Shown here piece by piece: positions 1 through 13,553 of a DNA stretch of 64,000 nt. The stretch is from the NCBI GenBank assembly GCA_964017155.1, contig OZ024861.1, forward strand, positions 16,941,283 to 17,005,282, written 5' to 3'. Positions within the stretch are counted from its first letter, which is position 1. Every line of letters starts with the position of its first letter. The notes under the pieces are model-generated. The model worked only from the letters and a program-made list of their open reading frames with translations, did no database searches and was not told the DNA's origin. A program made the translations under genes and the position numbers. The stretch is from Oasisia sp. SBJ-2009. Taxonomy: Eukaryota > Annelida > Polychaeta > Sabellida > Siboglinidae.

Positions 1-216
1 AAGAACTAGTACAACTTGGACGATGGCACATGCAGAGGGAAGTGGTTACCAGCCACATCTGGACACATTGCCCACATGCGACAGCCTAGTGATGTCACCT
101 TCATCATCACCGATGGATGGACGAACAAGATAAGAAGATGTATTATTATTATTTATAATCGAAATATTTCGTGTTTATTTGTAGCGTAATGTAAGACTAC
201 ATAACTAAACGAATCG

Positions 217-1172
217 ATGGATAACGATACTAACTCATCCATCGCCTTCAAACAGGAACAGAATGATATGACGAACGGGAACGAATATCATTACATTAAA
301 ACAGCAGTAATCTGTGTAATACTCATCTTGAACGTGATTATGAACTCGCTCGTGATCGTTGTGATCTATTCATGTTCTCGCTGTCGGTGTCCGACCTCGC
401 TGCCGGGTGTACCTTCATGCCCATCAGCGCTGCCCTGAGCTCCGGAGCAACTCCGGAAGTCACAGACATGGATGGACTCCTTCCTAACGTATACGCATTT
501 ACGTTGTGGTGGTTTGGCTTCAACTCGATGTACAGCCTGTGCTGGCTGACAATCTCAAAAACGATCGTCATCCTGAAGCCTTTCAAGGTCGAGCAACTTC
601 TCACTCGCAAATGCTGCTACGTCATCATTGGCATGAACTGGATTATCGGTTGCGTGTTTGCTCTAGTTAACTTTAACATGAACGTAACTTGGAATACATT
701 GATGTGCACTCATCTTTTGCCCCAAGATGGAAATCTAGCGACATTCCACGTAACACATTTTGTAATTTCCGTGGTTGTTCCGGTCTCACTAATCTTGTAT
801 GGTACTGTACGGATAATCATCGTGGTAGTGCGCACTCATCGGCAGATTTCTGCTCTCGAACAATCGGTTGCTGTTGGTAACAGTTCCATCGGAAAGACCG
901 GTTTCGTTACGGTTCAAGCGATACGGTCTTCACGAAATGTGATCATCATTTGTGTGGTGTCGCTTGTTCTCAACACACCTATCTTTGCATATGTTGTACT
1001 GCACTTTCTCACTGCATATCGTATTCCACATTGGTTTAGTTTCATTAGTATATGGGTATTTGAAAGCAACACATTTGTGAACAGTCTGCTGTATTTGCTG
1101 CTGTTCAAGTCCGTACGACGAAAGGCCTTCCACATGTTCGGTGCAATCTACACCTGTCTCCGCGAAAGATGA
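217..1172 (+). pseudogene. Class A-like orphan GPCR, A/B chimera with frameshift
   Basis: This is a seven-transmembrane receptor gene of the local array, expected at the plasma membrane. The first 48 or so residues (from MDNDTNSSIAF through TM1) match subtype A (36374-37357), as does the upstream flank from base 1. From TM2 onward (NVYAFTLWWFGFNSMYSLCW, ILKPFKVEQLL, NSLLYLLLFKS) and in the 3' flank it matches subtype B (13554, 53571). About 37 bp present in all intact paralogues, coding intracellular loop 1 (RYPQLREDRT), are missing between 'gtgatc' and 'tattcatg' near 366-370. The frame therefore shifts from 217-438 to 372-1172. TM2-TM7 and helix 8 remain open, ending in LRER. Seen: chimera and deletion. 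Inferred: unequal crossover or gene conversion, then loss of function. Use of an internal start is unlikely because TM1 would be lost. Confidence 0.85.
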
Positions 1173-1276
1173 CTGTCAACACGAAGCAAATTAAAGAACA
1201 CGATACATGTACTCAGTGTAACGTCATTACGGAGCAAAAATGATGTAAAAAGATAATGTTTTGAAATATATTCCCT

Positions 1277-1461
1277 TTGATCAAACTGAACGCGAATGAC
1301 ACACAGTTGGCGGTGATCAGCGTAATAATTGTATTGACAATTATTGAATTCGATCGTGATCGTTGTGACCGCACGATATCCTCAGGTACGAGAAGATCGC
1401 ACCAGCCTATTCATGTTCTCATTCTCGGAGTCCGACCTCGCTGGCGAGTGTACCTTTTGGT
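1277..1461 (+). pseudogene. GPCR subtype B fragment (N-terminus to TM2)
   Basis: The sequence LNANDTQLAVISVIIVL and the following bases match the start of subtype B receptors, covering TM1, loop 1 and the SDLA region of TM2. It is frameshifted after TM1: residues such as DRDRCDRT are the loop read out of frame. It stops matching after 'gtgtacctttt'. It lies just downstream of the chimeric receptor, on the opposite strand to the intact B genes, so a rearrangement rather than simple tandem copying placed it here. Confidence 0.7.
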
Positions 1462-1474
1462 GAGGTTGTCGTGA

Positions 1475-2816
<1,342 letters not shown>

Positions 2817-2954
2817 CTGAGTTCAAGGATCGAAATGAGAGCAAGACGACCCACAATCGCTTGATTGAAAATGCGAAACTCTATCAGTTACATAAAAGTA
2901 TACGGATAGTCTCCTGTACGCAATGCACTTGTCCACCTACGTAGCATTTAGCCA

Positions 2955-3237
<283 letters not shown>

Positions 3238-3240
3238 TAC

Positions 3241-3620
3241 GTCAACCATTATATAATACTATTTACAATATTTTTAATTTAGGGAAGTGTTATGTATATT
3301 GCATTAGTAATGTATGTGTATCAAGAATGTTATAGTGTAACATTTCGTCAAAACGCAAAAGTCGTTTCTTTACAATTGTATAGTCAGTGTGATAAATATG
3401 TATTGGCAATACAGAAGTATGATATGTCTAGCTGTATCAAGGGTAAGTTGCAACAGAGGGTTTGCAGACAAAACTGCTATTGCAAATTAATCAGCAGGGC
3501 GACACCGATAGATATTAGCATATCACATGTAACTTCACATGGATCCGCCGACACTTCATCGATTTATGCCATTTGATAGAAATAAAATATACTATTATCG
3601 ACGTTCTCTATATGTAAAAG

Positions 3621-3680
<60 letters not shown>

Positions 3681-4646
3681 TCGTTCATGTCTTATCTACT
3701 TAATACAAATAAATAATAAATGGTTATGAGTATAGTGTTGCAAATCATACATACACTATTAAACAAGTTTTGAATTACGTTTTTGTCAATCGTGTTTTGG
3801 GAGCGAGACGGTGTCGGGGCTAGTTGTAACGTTCATATCGGGACAAATTGTAACACTGTTAGAACATGACCCAAGGTTTTTGTTTTCGTGGGTAACTTTA
3901 AAGATTACCTTTACATTAAAAATCGAGCCATACTGTTTTTCCGTATACGAATAGTTGATCCAGCACTGATGTCCACTAATTAAAACAATTGCAATTATAA
4001 AATTTATTAAATTAAAAAGGGTTTTGCAATGTTTAGTTGTACTGCTATAAATGCTAATATGATGGGGACCTCGTTCAACTCCATATACTTATATACACCA
4101 ATATACATAGAGGGCATGCCTTATGCCATGTTGAAGTGGTGGCGCAGCATGAACATTCATCGTTTGATGGTGTGACATTGTTCGACTTTCATTTTAACAC
4201 AATGTTTTCTATTCAGTTCGTTGAGATGAAATGCACAGAGCATCAGCACACATTTCAGACTGTAAACACGGAATTCGAAACAACTGCGTCTAGTTTTAGC
4301 AAAATAGTTACGAATATTTATGTTCACCAAGTGTAAACACAAGCAGAACCTCATAGAAACATAGTCAAGTATGTGTACTGTGTAAACAGGGGCTGTCCAC
4401 GTGGTCAAATGCTCGTTACTCATTGTTCGAACACAGCCCTGTATCGGAAACTACCTGGTGAGTCAAAACGTGCCGTTCCGTGACATGTGTAGCTCTACCG
4501 TGTTCCCTATTGTGACTCCCAAAACGTATGATATACAATTTTACTCGGCTTGAATACTGCTTTATTTTTTGTAAACCTGCATCTTTGCTTATGATATGCA
4601 TATACCTTCGTGGTCGTAAACTAGCGGCTTACTTATTTTATGTTGA
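3241..4646. other. Duplicon flank containing the empty TTAA site
   Basis: No supported gene. It contains an (AT)n tract at about 3623-3671. From about 3540 to 4646 it parallels 22500-22673 joined to 34193-35136, and in part 55925-56600. The TTAA at 3700-3703 is uninterrupted here, whereas in the second copy the 11.5-kb transposon lies at this point, so this copy is an empty reference site. The following text 'ggttatgagtat' and 'gttgcaaatcatacatacac' is shared. Confidence 0.8.
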
Positions 4647-4654
4647 CAGGTATT

Positions 4655-7600
4655 GTCATCATGCTGTCGGTCGCGAAGCGACAAAGACTGCTTCCATCAC
4701 TTGACTCTTGCTCTCCATTTGTCTCTCTGCTGTGAGAGTGATGTCCAGGAGTCGATCTTTATGTCTCTCAGCTTCAGGTTTCTCTTGATGGTATCTTTGA
4801 ACCGGAGACGAGGGCGCCCTCTCTTTCTGTGACCAGAAGACAGTTGGGAGTAGAGAACCTGCTTCGGTAGCCTGTCTGATGACATCCTCATGAGGTGTCC
4901 AGTCCACCGGAGATTCTTTCTGATCAGAAGATCTTCCATAGATGGCAGCCCTGTCCGTTCGAGTATTTCCTTGTTTGTCACTTTGTCCATCCAGGTTATC
5001 CTCATGATCGAACGCAGATGTCGCATCATGAAGGCATGCAACTTTTTCACCTGTCGCCTGTACACTGTCCAGGCCTCGGCTCCGTATAGGAGGGTGGACA
5101 GCACAATTGCACGGTATATCTTGCCTTTAACCCGCATGGACACATGGTGGTTGTTCCAGAGTCTCTGGCGTAGTCGGCCGAAAGATGCACTAGCCTTGGC
5201 CATCCTCCTCTGTATTTCATCGTCAATGCATCCGTCACTTGATATAGTGCATCCGAGGTAGGTGAATTCCAGAACAGAGTTCAGCTTGTTTCCATCAACC
5301 TTGATATCCTCCTCTCGGGTTCTTGTAGAGTTGGGTTGGTACAGCACCTCGGTCTTCTTGATGTTAATCTTCAGGCCGAACTTCTTTGACGCATTGGAAA
5401 AAGCATCCACTATTTTCTGCATCTCTTCAGCAGAGTGTGCAACCAGTGCACTGTCATCTGCGAAAAGCAGCTCCCTCATCATTATCCGAGTAGTCTTGGT
5501 CTTCGCTCTGAAGTGTGCGACGTTGAATAGGTCAGCGCTCTGTCTGGACTGTATGTAGATGCCAACCCCCATGTCTCGGAAAGCATTGTCGAGCATTGCT
5601 GATAGGAAGATGGAAAAGAGCGTGGGCGCCAGTACACAGCCTTGCTTGAACCCATTTGTGACCCTGAACGATTCCGAGACTTCCCCTCCAACATTAACAG
5701 TCGCCATCATTCCGGTATGTAGTGCCTCGATCATTGTTGTGAACTTCTCTGGGCAGCCATACTTCTTCCTCCCAACTGTATCGAACGCCATACTGAAGTC
5801 GACAAATACCACGTACAGTCTTCGGTCCTGCTCAATGCACTTTTCTTGTAGTTGTCGAAGACAAAATATCATATCCACGGTGCTCCGGTTACCTCTGAAG
5901 CCACATTGTGTCTCCGGAACTACCTTTGGTGTTAGGTGGGTAGATAGTCTGTTGAGGAGGATCCTGGCGAAGATCTTGCCTGCTATGGAAAGAAGAGAGA
6001 TTCCTCTATAATTCCCACAGTCTGTTCGATCACCTTTCTTGTAGATGGTTATAATGCTTGCATCCTTCCATGCTTGTGGTACAGAACCCATCTCCCAGGC
6101 ATTGGTGATTAGTTGGTGCAGTCTGCTGAACAGATTGTCTCCTCCATGCTTCCATACTTCTGCAGGAATTCCATCTCCTCCAGGTGCTTTGCCATCTTTC
6201 AGGCTGGCGATTGCTCTAGCCATCTCATCCATAGTTGGAATCTCATCAAGGCTTGTCTTGGTAATGCGCTGCGGGATGTTGTCCAGAGCTTCGTGATCTA
6301 TGTCGCCAGGGACATTGAGTAGCTTCTGGAAGTGTTCACTCCATCTTGCCACAACTCTCTTGCTGTCAGAGAAGGTTTCCATTCCGTCTGTTGATTTTAG
6401 TTGAACAGGTCCCTTCTTTTTGGGTCCCCACACTTCCTTCAGTCCATTGTAGAAGCCCTTCATGTTGTTACTGTCGGCAACTCTCTGCAGCTCCACTGCT
6501 TTCCTTTCCCACCAGTCAGACTTCAGTGCACGGGTGTGTTTTTGTAGCAGTCTGCAGGCATCTTTGTATGCTGCAGTGGTGGATCTAGTGCTCCTGGTTT
6601 GCAACACTCTCTGGTGGGCTTGATCTCTTCTGCTCATAAGAGTCTGTAGCTCCTGGTCGTTGGGGTCGAACCAGTCCTGGTGTTTTCTGTCTGGCTTGCC
6701 AAGATATGTCTTGGCTGTGTTGTACACAACCTGCTGCAGAGCTGCCCATTCCTCGTTTGGTGTTGAGTTTTCCTTCTCCTCCCAGTGGGCGAGAGCACTG
6801 TCCGTCTCCTGCTCAAAACTCTCCCTATGGCTGATGGTACTTAGTTTTGCAGTGTTGAGCTTGGTCGGCTTATTTGTCCCTTGCCTGTTGTGCTTTTGTC
6901 ATATTCTGAAAGCCACTTTTGATCTCAGCATCTGGTGATCGGTCCAGCAGTTTGCTCCACGCATGGCTCGGGTGCTGTGGATGTCCATCTTATCCCGACA
7001 CCTCATGATGATGAAGTCGATCATATGCCAGTGTTTGGAACGAGGATGCATCCAGGTGGTCTTGCGGTCATCCTTCTGCTTGAACATGGTGTTCGTCACT
7101 ATCAGTTCGAACTCAGAGCAAAGAGCCAGTAGAAGTTCGCCATTGGAGTTGCATTTCCCAATCCCATGTTTGCCCATGACCAAGGGCCACTTGTCATTGT
7201 CTCTTCCTATCCTCGCATTGAAGTCTCCTATCAGCAGTAGCTTATCGGTGTGAGGGATGCCCCTGAGCACACTTGTGAGCTGGTTGTAGAAGGCCTCCTT
7301 GTTTTCGTCTGGGTTTGTCATTGTCGGAGCATACACGTTGATAATTGTAGCAAAGTTGTCCTTGCTCAGAGGTAGTCTCATCGTCATGATTCTGTCACTT
7401 ACTAGCCGTGGCATTTCTGTCAGCTTTGTGATGATATCCTTTTTGATAGCAAAGCCCACTCCGGCCTCCCTTCTTTCTCCTTCGGGTTTGCCACTCCAGA
7501 AGAAAGAGTATTCCAAGTCGTCGAGACTACCAGACTCTGAGAACCTTGTTTCACATAGGGCGGCGATGTCGATGTTGTATTTGGCAAGTTCCATTGCTAC

Positions 7601-8174
7601 TAGTGCCGTACGTCTTTCTGGTCGGTTAGCTCCTTCTCGGTCAAGGAGAGTCCTGACGTTCCATTGTCCAATTGTCAGTAGTTGTCTTCTTTGTCTTCTT
7701 CTTCCTAGCTGATTTTCCACTGTCGACGGAAGATGAGGTCGAGCAGCGCGGTCCTTGGTAACCCGGGCGACGGCCGATCCGGTATCATGTTTCGTGCAGT
7801 TGTACATTTCATGGAAGCTGCCAGCAAAAACTGTTGAAGTACCGCTGGCTTTTGCAAGTTGCTAGCGACACTCTCTCGGGGAACAAATAGAGGTCTCACA
7901 CCGGCAAGAACATGTCAAGACAGGCATGTCCGTGCAGTGGCTGGTCGAGAGATGTTGGGAGTTCCATACACCAACCGCCCTTGATGCTGCCACAGTGACA
8001 TGGTTTTCTGTTTAGGGTTTGCTCCCTTAGCCTTCGGTTCTGACAAGAACCTATACCACAAGGCAGTGGTTTACAACTCTGTATGGCAGGGGCGTCAAAC
8101 TCCCTGAGGTATTGCAATACCTGAGGTACTGCAATACCTGCATACCACCATGGTATGCAGGTATTGCAGTACCT
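4655..8174 (-). mobile_element. RTE-like LINE (craniofacial development protein 2-like)
   Basis: A non-LTR retrotransposon on the - strand, with its 3' end at 4655 and 5' end near 8174. It interrupts a duplicated flank whose uninterrupted copy reads 'gacaggtattagtagatt' at 35131-35148. Left of the insert the target reads 'caggtatt' (4647-4654) and right of it 'caggtact' (8175-8182), an 8-bp target-site duplication with one mismatch. The coding part is endonuclease then reverse transcriptase. Its 5' end carries an unusual perfect hairpin. The RTE assignment rests on the endonuclease-RT order and the C-terminal block (GHLMRM, KRGRPRLRF); a phylogeny was not possible. Confidence 0.88.
4697..7807 (-). 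pseudogene. LINE endonuclease-reverse transcriptase with one in-frame TGA
   Basis: One reading frame of 1037 codons is broken only by TGA at 6899-6901. The upstream part (302 aa, 7807-6899) is an APE-type endonuclease: QWNVRTL, ALCETRF (metal-binding Glu), LLIGDFNARIG and the C-terminal TDHQM. The rest is a reverse transcriptase. Motif A is VVFVDFSMAFD, GYRG-like substrate region NYRGISLL, GFKQGC, and motif C FADDSALV with both catalytic Asp present. The RT ends in a C-terminal region with LLYGAEAW and GRPRLRF. Just after motif A the text goes from AFDTVGRKK straight to YGCPEKF, about eight residues shorter than relatives I recall. The protein would nick DNA and prime reverse transcription on it. 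Nonsense plus deletion make this copy probably dead, though recent. Confidence 0.87.
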
Positions 8175-8180
8175 CAGGTA
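8118..8180. repeat. Perfect 30-bp inverted repeat at the LINE 5' junction
   Basis: Bases 8118-8147 pair perfectly with 8151-8180 around a 3-base loop (cca). A further tandem copy of 'ctgaggtaNtgcaatac' lies just outside at 8104-8120. The outer arm runs into the right target-site duplication. The paralogous empty site at 35131-35148 has none of it, so it arrived or formed with the insertion. Confidence 0.95.
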
Positions 8181-8182
8181 CT

Positions 8183-9426
8183 AGTAGATTACAATACGCA
8201 CAGGTATTTACGAGTCATAACAATATAGTAGGCAATGTCTTAATAATTCCTTGATAACAATAGTATTGTGAATGTTTTTAGCATTTGGAAAACAGCACCA
8301 CGGGAATGAGGCGGCAAAGAGTTAACAGGCTGATATCCAAGCACATTCTAGTTCAAAAACTCCTCCATCACCATCAGCCAATTAAATTGCACACGATGTG
8401 TCTGTCTGCCTCCGGTAATATAATATGTTGGGTGATTTCAGCCTCACGCTCCTCGTGTTACATGTAATAACTAGGACGTAAAAGGGTCATTATATGGACA
8501 TTCCAGCTAATTGTATATCCGTCTTCAAATTAGGCCTGGTATTATTTGCGCTGTTCCCACGGATGACGCAGTTCCTTCTTCAAAGGGCGTATCAACGTAC
8601 TATTACTAATAATTATAAACACCGAAACCCGGTGATCGTGACAATTTATCATAACCCGAGGCCAAGGCGTATCAGCGCGTGTGAGTCGGTTGCAATATCC
8701 CATTATTTCCGCGTCGACAAGAAACTGTTAATTAATTAAAATTGGCTTTCATCCGCTACATGAAAGGTTACATATGATGCCCTAATGCTTAGCACCAATA
8801 ACATAAGTAGTAAAGGTAATACAGCGAAATCGTCATATTTGCTATGAGGACGTGACTTGCTGTTGTCTATATACGCAATGTCTTATGTCAATTCGCTGCT
8901 GTGGGAGTGAAATTATTATCAGAACTCGGGAGTGTTTAATTCTGCTCAGATGAAACTAATATTCCATCGTGAGTGGTACTAATCGACAAAAGTGGATAAT
9001 TGGAATAACAGCAGCAGTCGTAGTAAAACCGACACAGGTGTCCAACATCGTTACGAAATAACACACACATACTTTTATATCTAGCGGACGAAGGCGAATT
9101 CAGTTTCCTGTTCGCAGCGATGACCAATCGTGAACTGGTAAGGTGTCATGCTGCATCGAAGTGACATAACGAAGTGTTTTGCGCAAGCAAGCAAACGTGG
9201 TTTCTCCATCAATACATACTAGTACAACTTGGACAATTGCACGTGCAGAGAGAAGTGTTTACCAGCCACATCCGGACACATCGCCTACATTTCTCAAACC
9301 AGTGATGTGATCTTCATCATCCCCGACGGGTGGACGAACAAGATAAGAAGATGTATTATTATTTATAATCGAAATATTTCGTTTTTATATGTAACATAAT
9401 ATAATATTACATAAATTAACGAATCG
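8183..9426. other. Upstream flank of the A-type GPCR
   Basis: Near-copy of 35141-36373. No supported gene. It holds the 5' region of the receptor at 9427, including a conserved TATA-like block near 9074 and the segment 'acaacttggac...' shared with bases 1-216 and 42530-42738. Confidence 0.75.
9074..9092 (+). promoter_or_regulatory. Candidate TATA-like core promoter of A-type GPCR
   Basis: TTTATATCTAGCGGACGA lies about 350 bp upstream of the receptor start. The same block is at about 36028-36045, at the same distance from the intact A gene, and a diverged version ('tctatttaag...cggacgaggg') is at 40685-40715. Conservation supports a function; the promoter role is inferred. Confidence 0.3.
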
Positions 9427-9923
9427 ATGGATAACGATACCAACTCATCCATCGCCTTCAAAGAGGAATTCCGTGATATGATGAACATGAAGGAATATTC
9501 TTACTTTAAAACAACAGTAATCTCTATAATAATCATCCTGAACGTGATTATGAACTCGCTCGTGATCGCTGTGATCGCACGTTACCCGCAGCTACTAGAA
9601 GATCGCACGACCATATTCATGTTCTCACTGTCGGTGTCCGACCTCGCTGCCGGGTGTACTGGTTTCGTAACGTTTCACGCAATACGATCATCCAGAAACG
9701 TGGCGTCGTTTCGCTAATTCTCGATACTCCTCTCCTAGTCTTCGCTGTACTATTCACTATCACGGGCACACACGTACCACATGTGTTTAGCTTCTTCAGT
9801 GCATGGCTATTTCAAAGCAACACATTTATGAATAGTCTACTGTATTTGGATTTGTTCAAGTGTGTACAAAGAAAAGTAGTCCACATGTGTTGTGCGATAG
9901 TCGTCTATATCCGCGCTCGATGA
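9427..9923 (+). pseudogene. A-type GPCR with TM2-to-TM6 internal deletion
   Basis: The start (MDNDTNSSIAFKEEF), TM1 and TM2 (SLSVSDLAAGCT) match the intact A receptor at 36374. The sequence then jumps from 'gccgggtgtac' straight to 'tggtttcg' in intracellular loop 3, losing about 485 bp (TM3-TM5). A further 10-bp loss ('ttcattatct' in the intact copy) shifts frame before TM6. TM6-TM7 (LDTPLLVFAVL, FMNSLLYLDLFK) and the tail are preserved in the second frame. Not a working receptor. Confidence 0.9.
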
Positions 9924-11370
9924 GAGCCTAAATAGCAGCGAAGCTCAATATAGCCACATTCTAAGTTAACGTGCAAAACGTGTTGAAAAGTCGACTGATC
10001 ATGAAAGTAACCCGTACGTGTGTGTTTGATTTCTTGCCTTCTTGAAAACTTTGTTGTGAAATGTATTCACATTGTACGGAGTAGTTTGCACAATCCGTCT
10101 GACCTTAATTTATGGTTGATACAGCAAGCATGCGCGAGACAATTTATCATTGTTTTTCTTATATGGAATATATTATTTACATATTATATGCAATGAAAGT
10201 AGAGAAGAAATAAAATAAGTTTTAGTTGAAAAGGGCATAGCGCCTTACTTCTGCTATGTTCCTTTAATAGCAGCAGCGATTCACCAGTCATGGAATTGTA
10301 TTATATTATATTGTCTTTACCATGATGTATTGTATTATTTTCCCATAATATGTTGTATATTCCTGTGTTGTTGTTGTTAGATAAACTTTCATTGATAGAT
10401 TCATTCATAAGACAAGTACTGTAAACAAATAACACAGGTTTTCCATCGAGAGTATAAGATATACAAATATATCCACGTTGTCACCGATTGCATCAACGTT
10501 TTCAAAGACATGTCTATGTGTGACACTCGCAACAATACCTTCCCAACGAGCGCTATGCATGTTACTTAACCCTAGTAATATAAGTCTTTGCGGCGCGTGA
10601 TTGAAGTCGAAGCATCCCATTAGTGTATCTTGGAAAAGGGGCTATTAATTAATGAAAAGAAATGTTGCATCCACCGACATGAAAGGTACATATAACGCCA
10701 CTAATAACATCAGTAATAATTGGAACAATGCGAGCTGATACCAATTTGCCATAAAGACATGTTGCTGTGTATTTACGCAATGTGCAATGTCGGTTCGCTG
10801 CTATTGAAGCCACATTATTCTAAGGACACGGAAAAATTTCACGTAGCAATGATACATAGGGCGCCTTCGCTAACGGTGATAATCGATACAAGTGTTAACG
10901 AGACCAATCATTGGACAAACCAGAAACAGGCGCAGGAAAATGGACACGGAGTCCAATTCCTAGAAGTAGTATCGACCACATTAATGTATCTCTACTACTA
11001 CAAACTAGCATAAGCTTACCTTACACTCTAACGTTGGTAGTAGTATTTCGATATACTGGCATGCATCATAAATACAACGTCTTCTAATTCGAAAACGGAA
11101 TACGATCATTGATTGCTGTTTAGGTGTTTCATTTTGACAGTTGCGAACAATAAAGAATAAGGCGGCTTATAGATTTACCTTATTCAAATGTGTGTTGTGT
11201 TAATGCAAACAAAACATGGATTTCGTCAGGTATCGGTTATATTGTATTTAATGGATACGAGTTTCCTTAGTCATTTAATCAATGGAAATATGTTTACAGA
11301 GTGTTTGCGTTTGCCTTCATTAAACAGACATTTGCTTGTATCCATGTTTTGTCGGAGAACCTATTAACAG
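9924..11370. other. Downstream flank of A-type GPCR unit
   Basis: Near-copy of 43233-44670; from 10400 also of 1670-2650. It contains the uninterrupted site 'gctcaatatagccacattc' (9949-9967), where the other copy (37376 onward) holds an L2-like LINE. No supported gene. Confidence 0.75.
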
Positions 11371-11399
11371 TGTGTGTGTGTGTGTGAGTGTGTGTGTGT

Positions 11400-11448
<49 letters not shown>

Positions 11449-11512
11449 TGTGTGTGTGTGAGTGTACGTGTGTGTGTTTGTGTGTGTGTATGTGTGTGTG
11501 TGTGGGGGGGGT
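11371..11512. repeat. (GT)n microsatellite
   Basis: Interrupted GT tract ending in a G run. A second tract, (AT)n then (GT)n, lies at 11849-11934. Confidence 0.95.
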
Positions 11513-11845
11513 GCTCAGGTGTCATAAAATTAACCTTAAGTCATCATATTGCAATCAGACGCATACGACATACGAATACGGTACAAGAAACATAATGTGT
11601 AGTCATAATATGTGTTATTACACTCTCCATGAAATATGCGTTTTCAGACATAAACAACACATTTATGAAAATGATTACAAAACCAGCAATACTATGTAAA
11701 GAAAATATTACAGTATACATCTCCTGATATAAATAAATATATTCACCACTAGTATTTACTATTTGTTTTCTGACATATTGGAAAGTATGTCTTCCAGTAA
11801 TTGCAACTCTTCCTCAGTTCGATTTGTTGGCAGCAATTATGTAGT

Positions 11846-11848
<3 letters not shown>

Positions 11849-11914
<66 letters not shown>

Positions 11915-11934
11915 GTGTGTGTGTGTATATGTAT
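11849..11934. repeat. (AT)n/(GT)n microsatellite
   Basis: AT repeat with a short GT block at its right end. Confidence 0.95.
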
Positions 11935-13553
11935 ATCAACAATTATATAATAACAATTATATATAACGTACATACTTGTTGCTTACGGTTCCCCTAACTC
12001 GCTGAATGATAGGCTCACTGCATTGATCAATGTTATTTGAATCGACTCCAGTGTTTGCGCTTGTGTGACATTGTCCGGGTTACTAGGCGAAATTCCAAGG
12101 ATACCAATATCTAATATATTGTTTGATTTATTGTAATTGTATTGTACCCATTGTTTGCGATTGTTTGACTTGGTGATGCATGTTTACACAACCAATCATT
12201 CAGCTAAGACACAATTTCAACACGATGCAAAGACAGCAACATCGTCACAACGCATGCAAACCACCTCACTACGACACACAGGTTTCCTGATCAAAGGGAC
12301 AGTAATTCAAAACATTATCTTTGTGCAGCATTTTCCCTCCGAAATGACGTTAAACTGAGAACATGCATTGTGGTATTCCAGTGCGGGTCCAAGACGGCAC
12401 GTGTCCCTGTCTCGATACTAGCTGTGCCCGAGCAGTGGTGTGCTGTCCATTCTTTTCAAAGGACTTAGACAGGTATCGGTTAGATTGTATTTATTGGATA
12501 CGAGTCTCCTTAGTCATTAAGACAACAGAAATATGTTTACATAGTGTTTGCGTTTGCCCTCATTAATCAGACATGTGCTTTTAATTGTGTTTGATTGGGA
12601 GCCAGAAAATAGTGTGTGTGTGTGTGTTTGTTTGTTTGTTTGTTTGTTTGTTTGTTTGCTTGTTTGTTTGTGAGTTTGTTTGTTTGTGTGTACGTGTCAT
12701 AAAAGTAACCATAAACCATCATATTGGAATTTAAAACATACGTCAAACAATTATGGTTGTTATACGATTTCTACCAACAATCGCTCGACTGAAAATGCGA
12801 AACTCTATTTACAATACCACCTGTAAAATACATGTACATACTTGTTGCTTACTGTTCCCCTAAACCACCTGAAGCTCAATGCATCAATCAATGTGGTATG
12901 AATCGACTTCAGTGTTTGCTCTTGTGTGGCATTATCGGAAATACAAATGTTTGGAGGCAACGATTTAAAATGGGTCTTAGATATGTTTGTAAAACGGACA
13001 CAGTTGGCAAATTCAAACATTGGTTTATTGATTTCAAAATTATGCCTTAGCATATTGAAAACTCCCAATCTGTTCACCCACCCCCAGCATCCAATATTGT
13101 TTTCAGGCGACGTTTTTAAAGATGTTATCTAGATATTCTGTATACCGGACGGCCAATTCAAATTACTAAAAACAAACAATCCATACTACGAACTCCCGTT
13201 CCCATTTTTAAAATGGCAGCTAAATCACTCTGGGACCAAATATAACAATAGCAACAAGGGTTTTTAGACTATATATAGTATTTAGATTATTTAAAAACCT
13301 GTTGCTAAGATTATACCAACAAAATATGACAAGATTAAATTATTTGACATTTACCGACGGAATATAAGATACGATTTCAACACGATGGAACGATACCTCG
13401 TCAAATGCATGCAAACCACCACACTACGATACACAGGATCCCTGATCAAAGGGACGGTGATTTAAAAAATTTTCTTTTTACAAAAGTTTTCCTCCGTAAT
13501 GACTTTATACTGAGAACATGTATTGTGTTCTTCAATTTGCTTGGTGTTGACAT
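11935..13553. other. Spacer between A and B receptors
   Basis: From about 12470 it matches 44560-44700, and from 12700 it matches 52305-53570 (for example 'gggtcttagatatgtttgtaa' versus 'ggctcttagatatgtttgt'). A GT/TTTG tract is at 12612-12690. In the other unit the 7.4-kb recombinase element is inserted at this GT tract. The open frames are not conserved between copies. Confidence 0.7.

Noticed and set aside
338..610. Open frames antisense to receptors (also near 14116 and 54127)
   Set aside because: They mirror receptor coding sequence and recur at every copy only because the receptor sequence is conserved.
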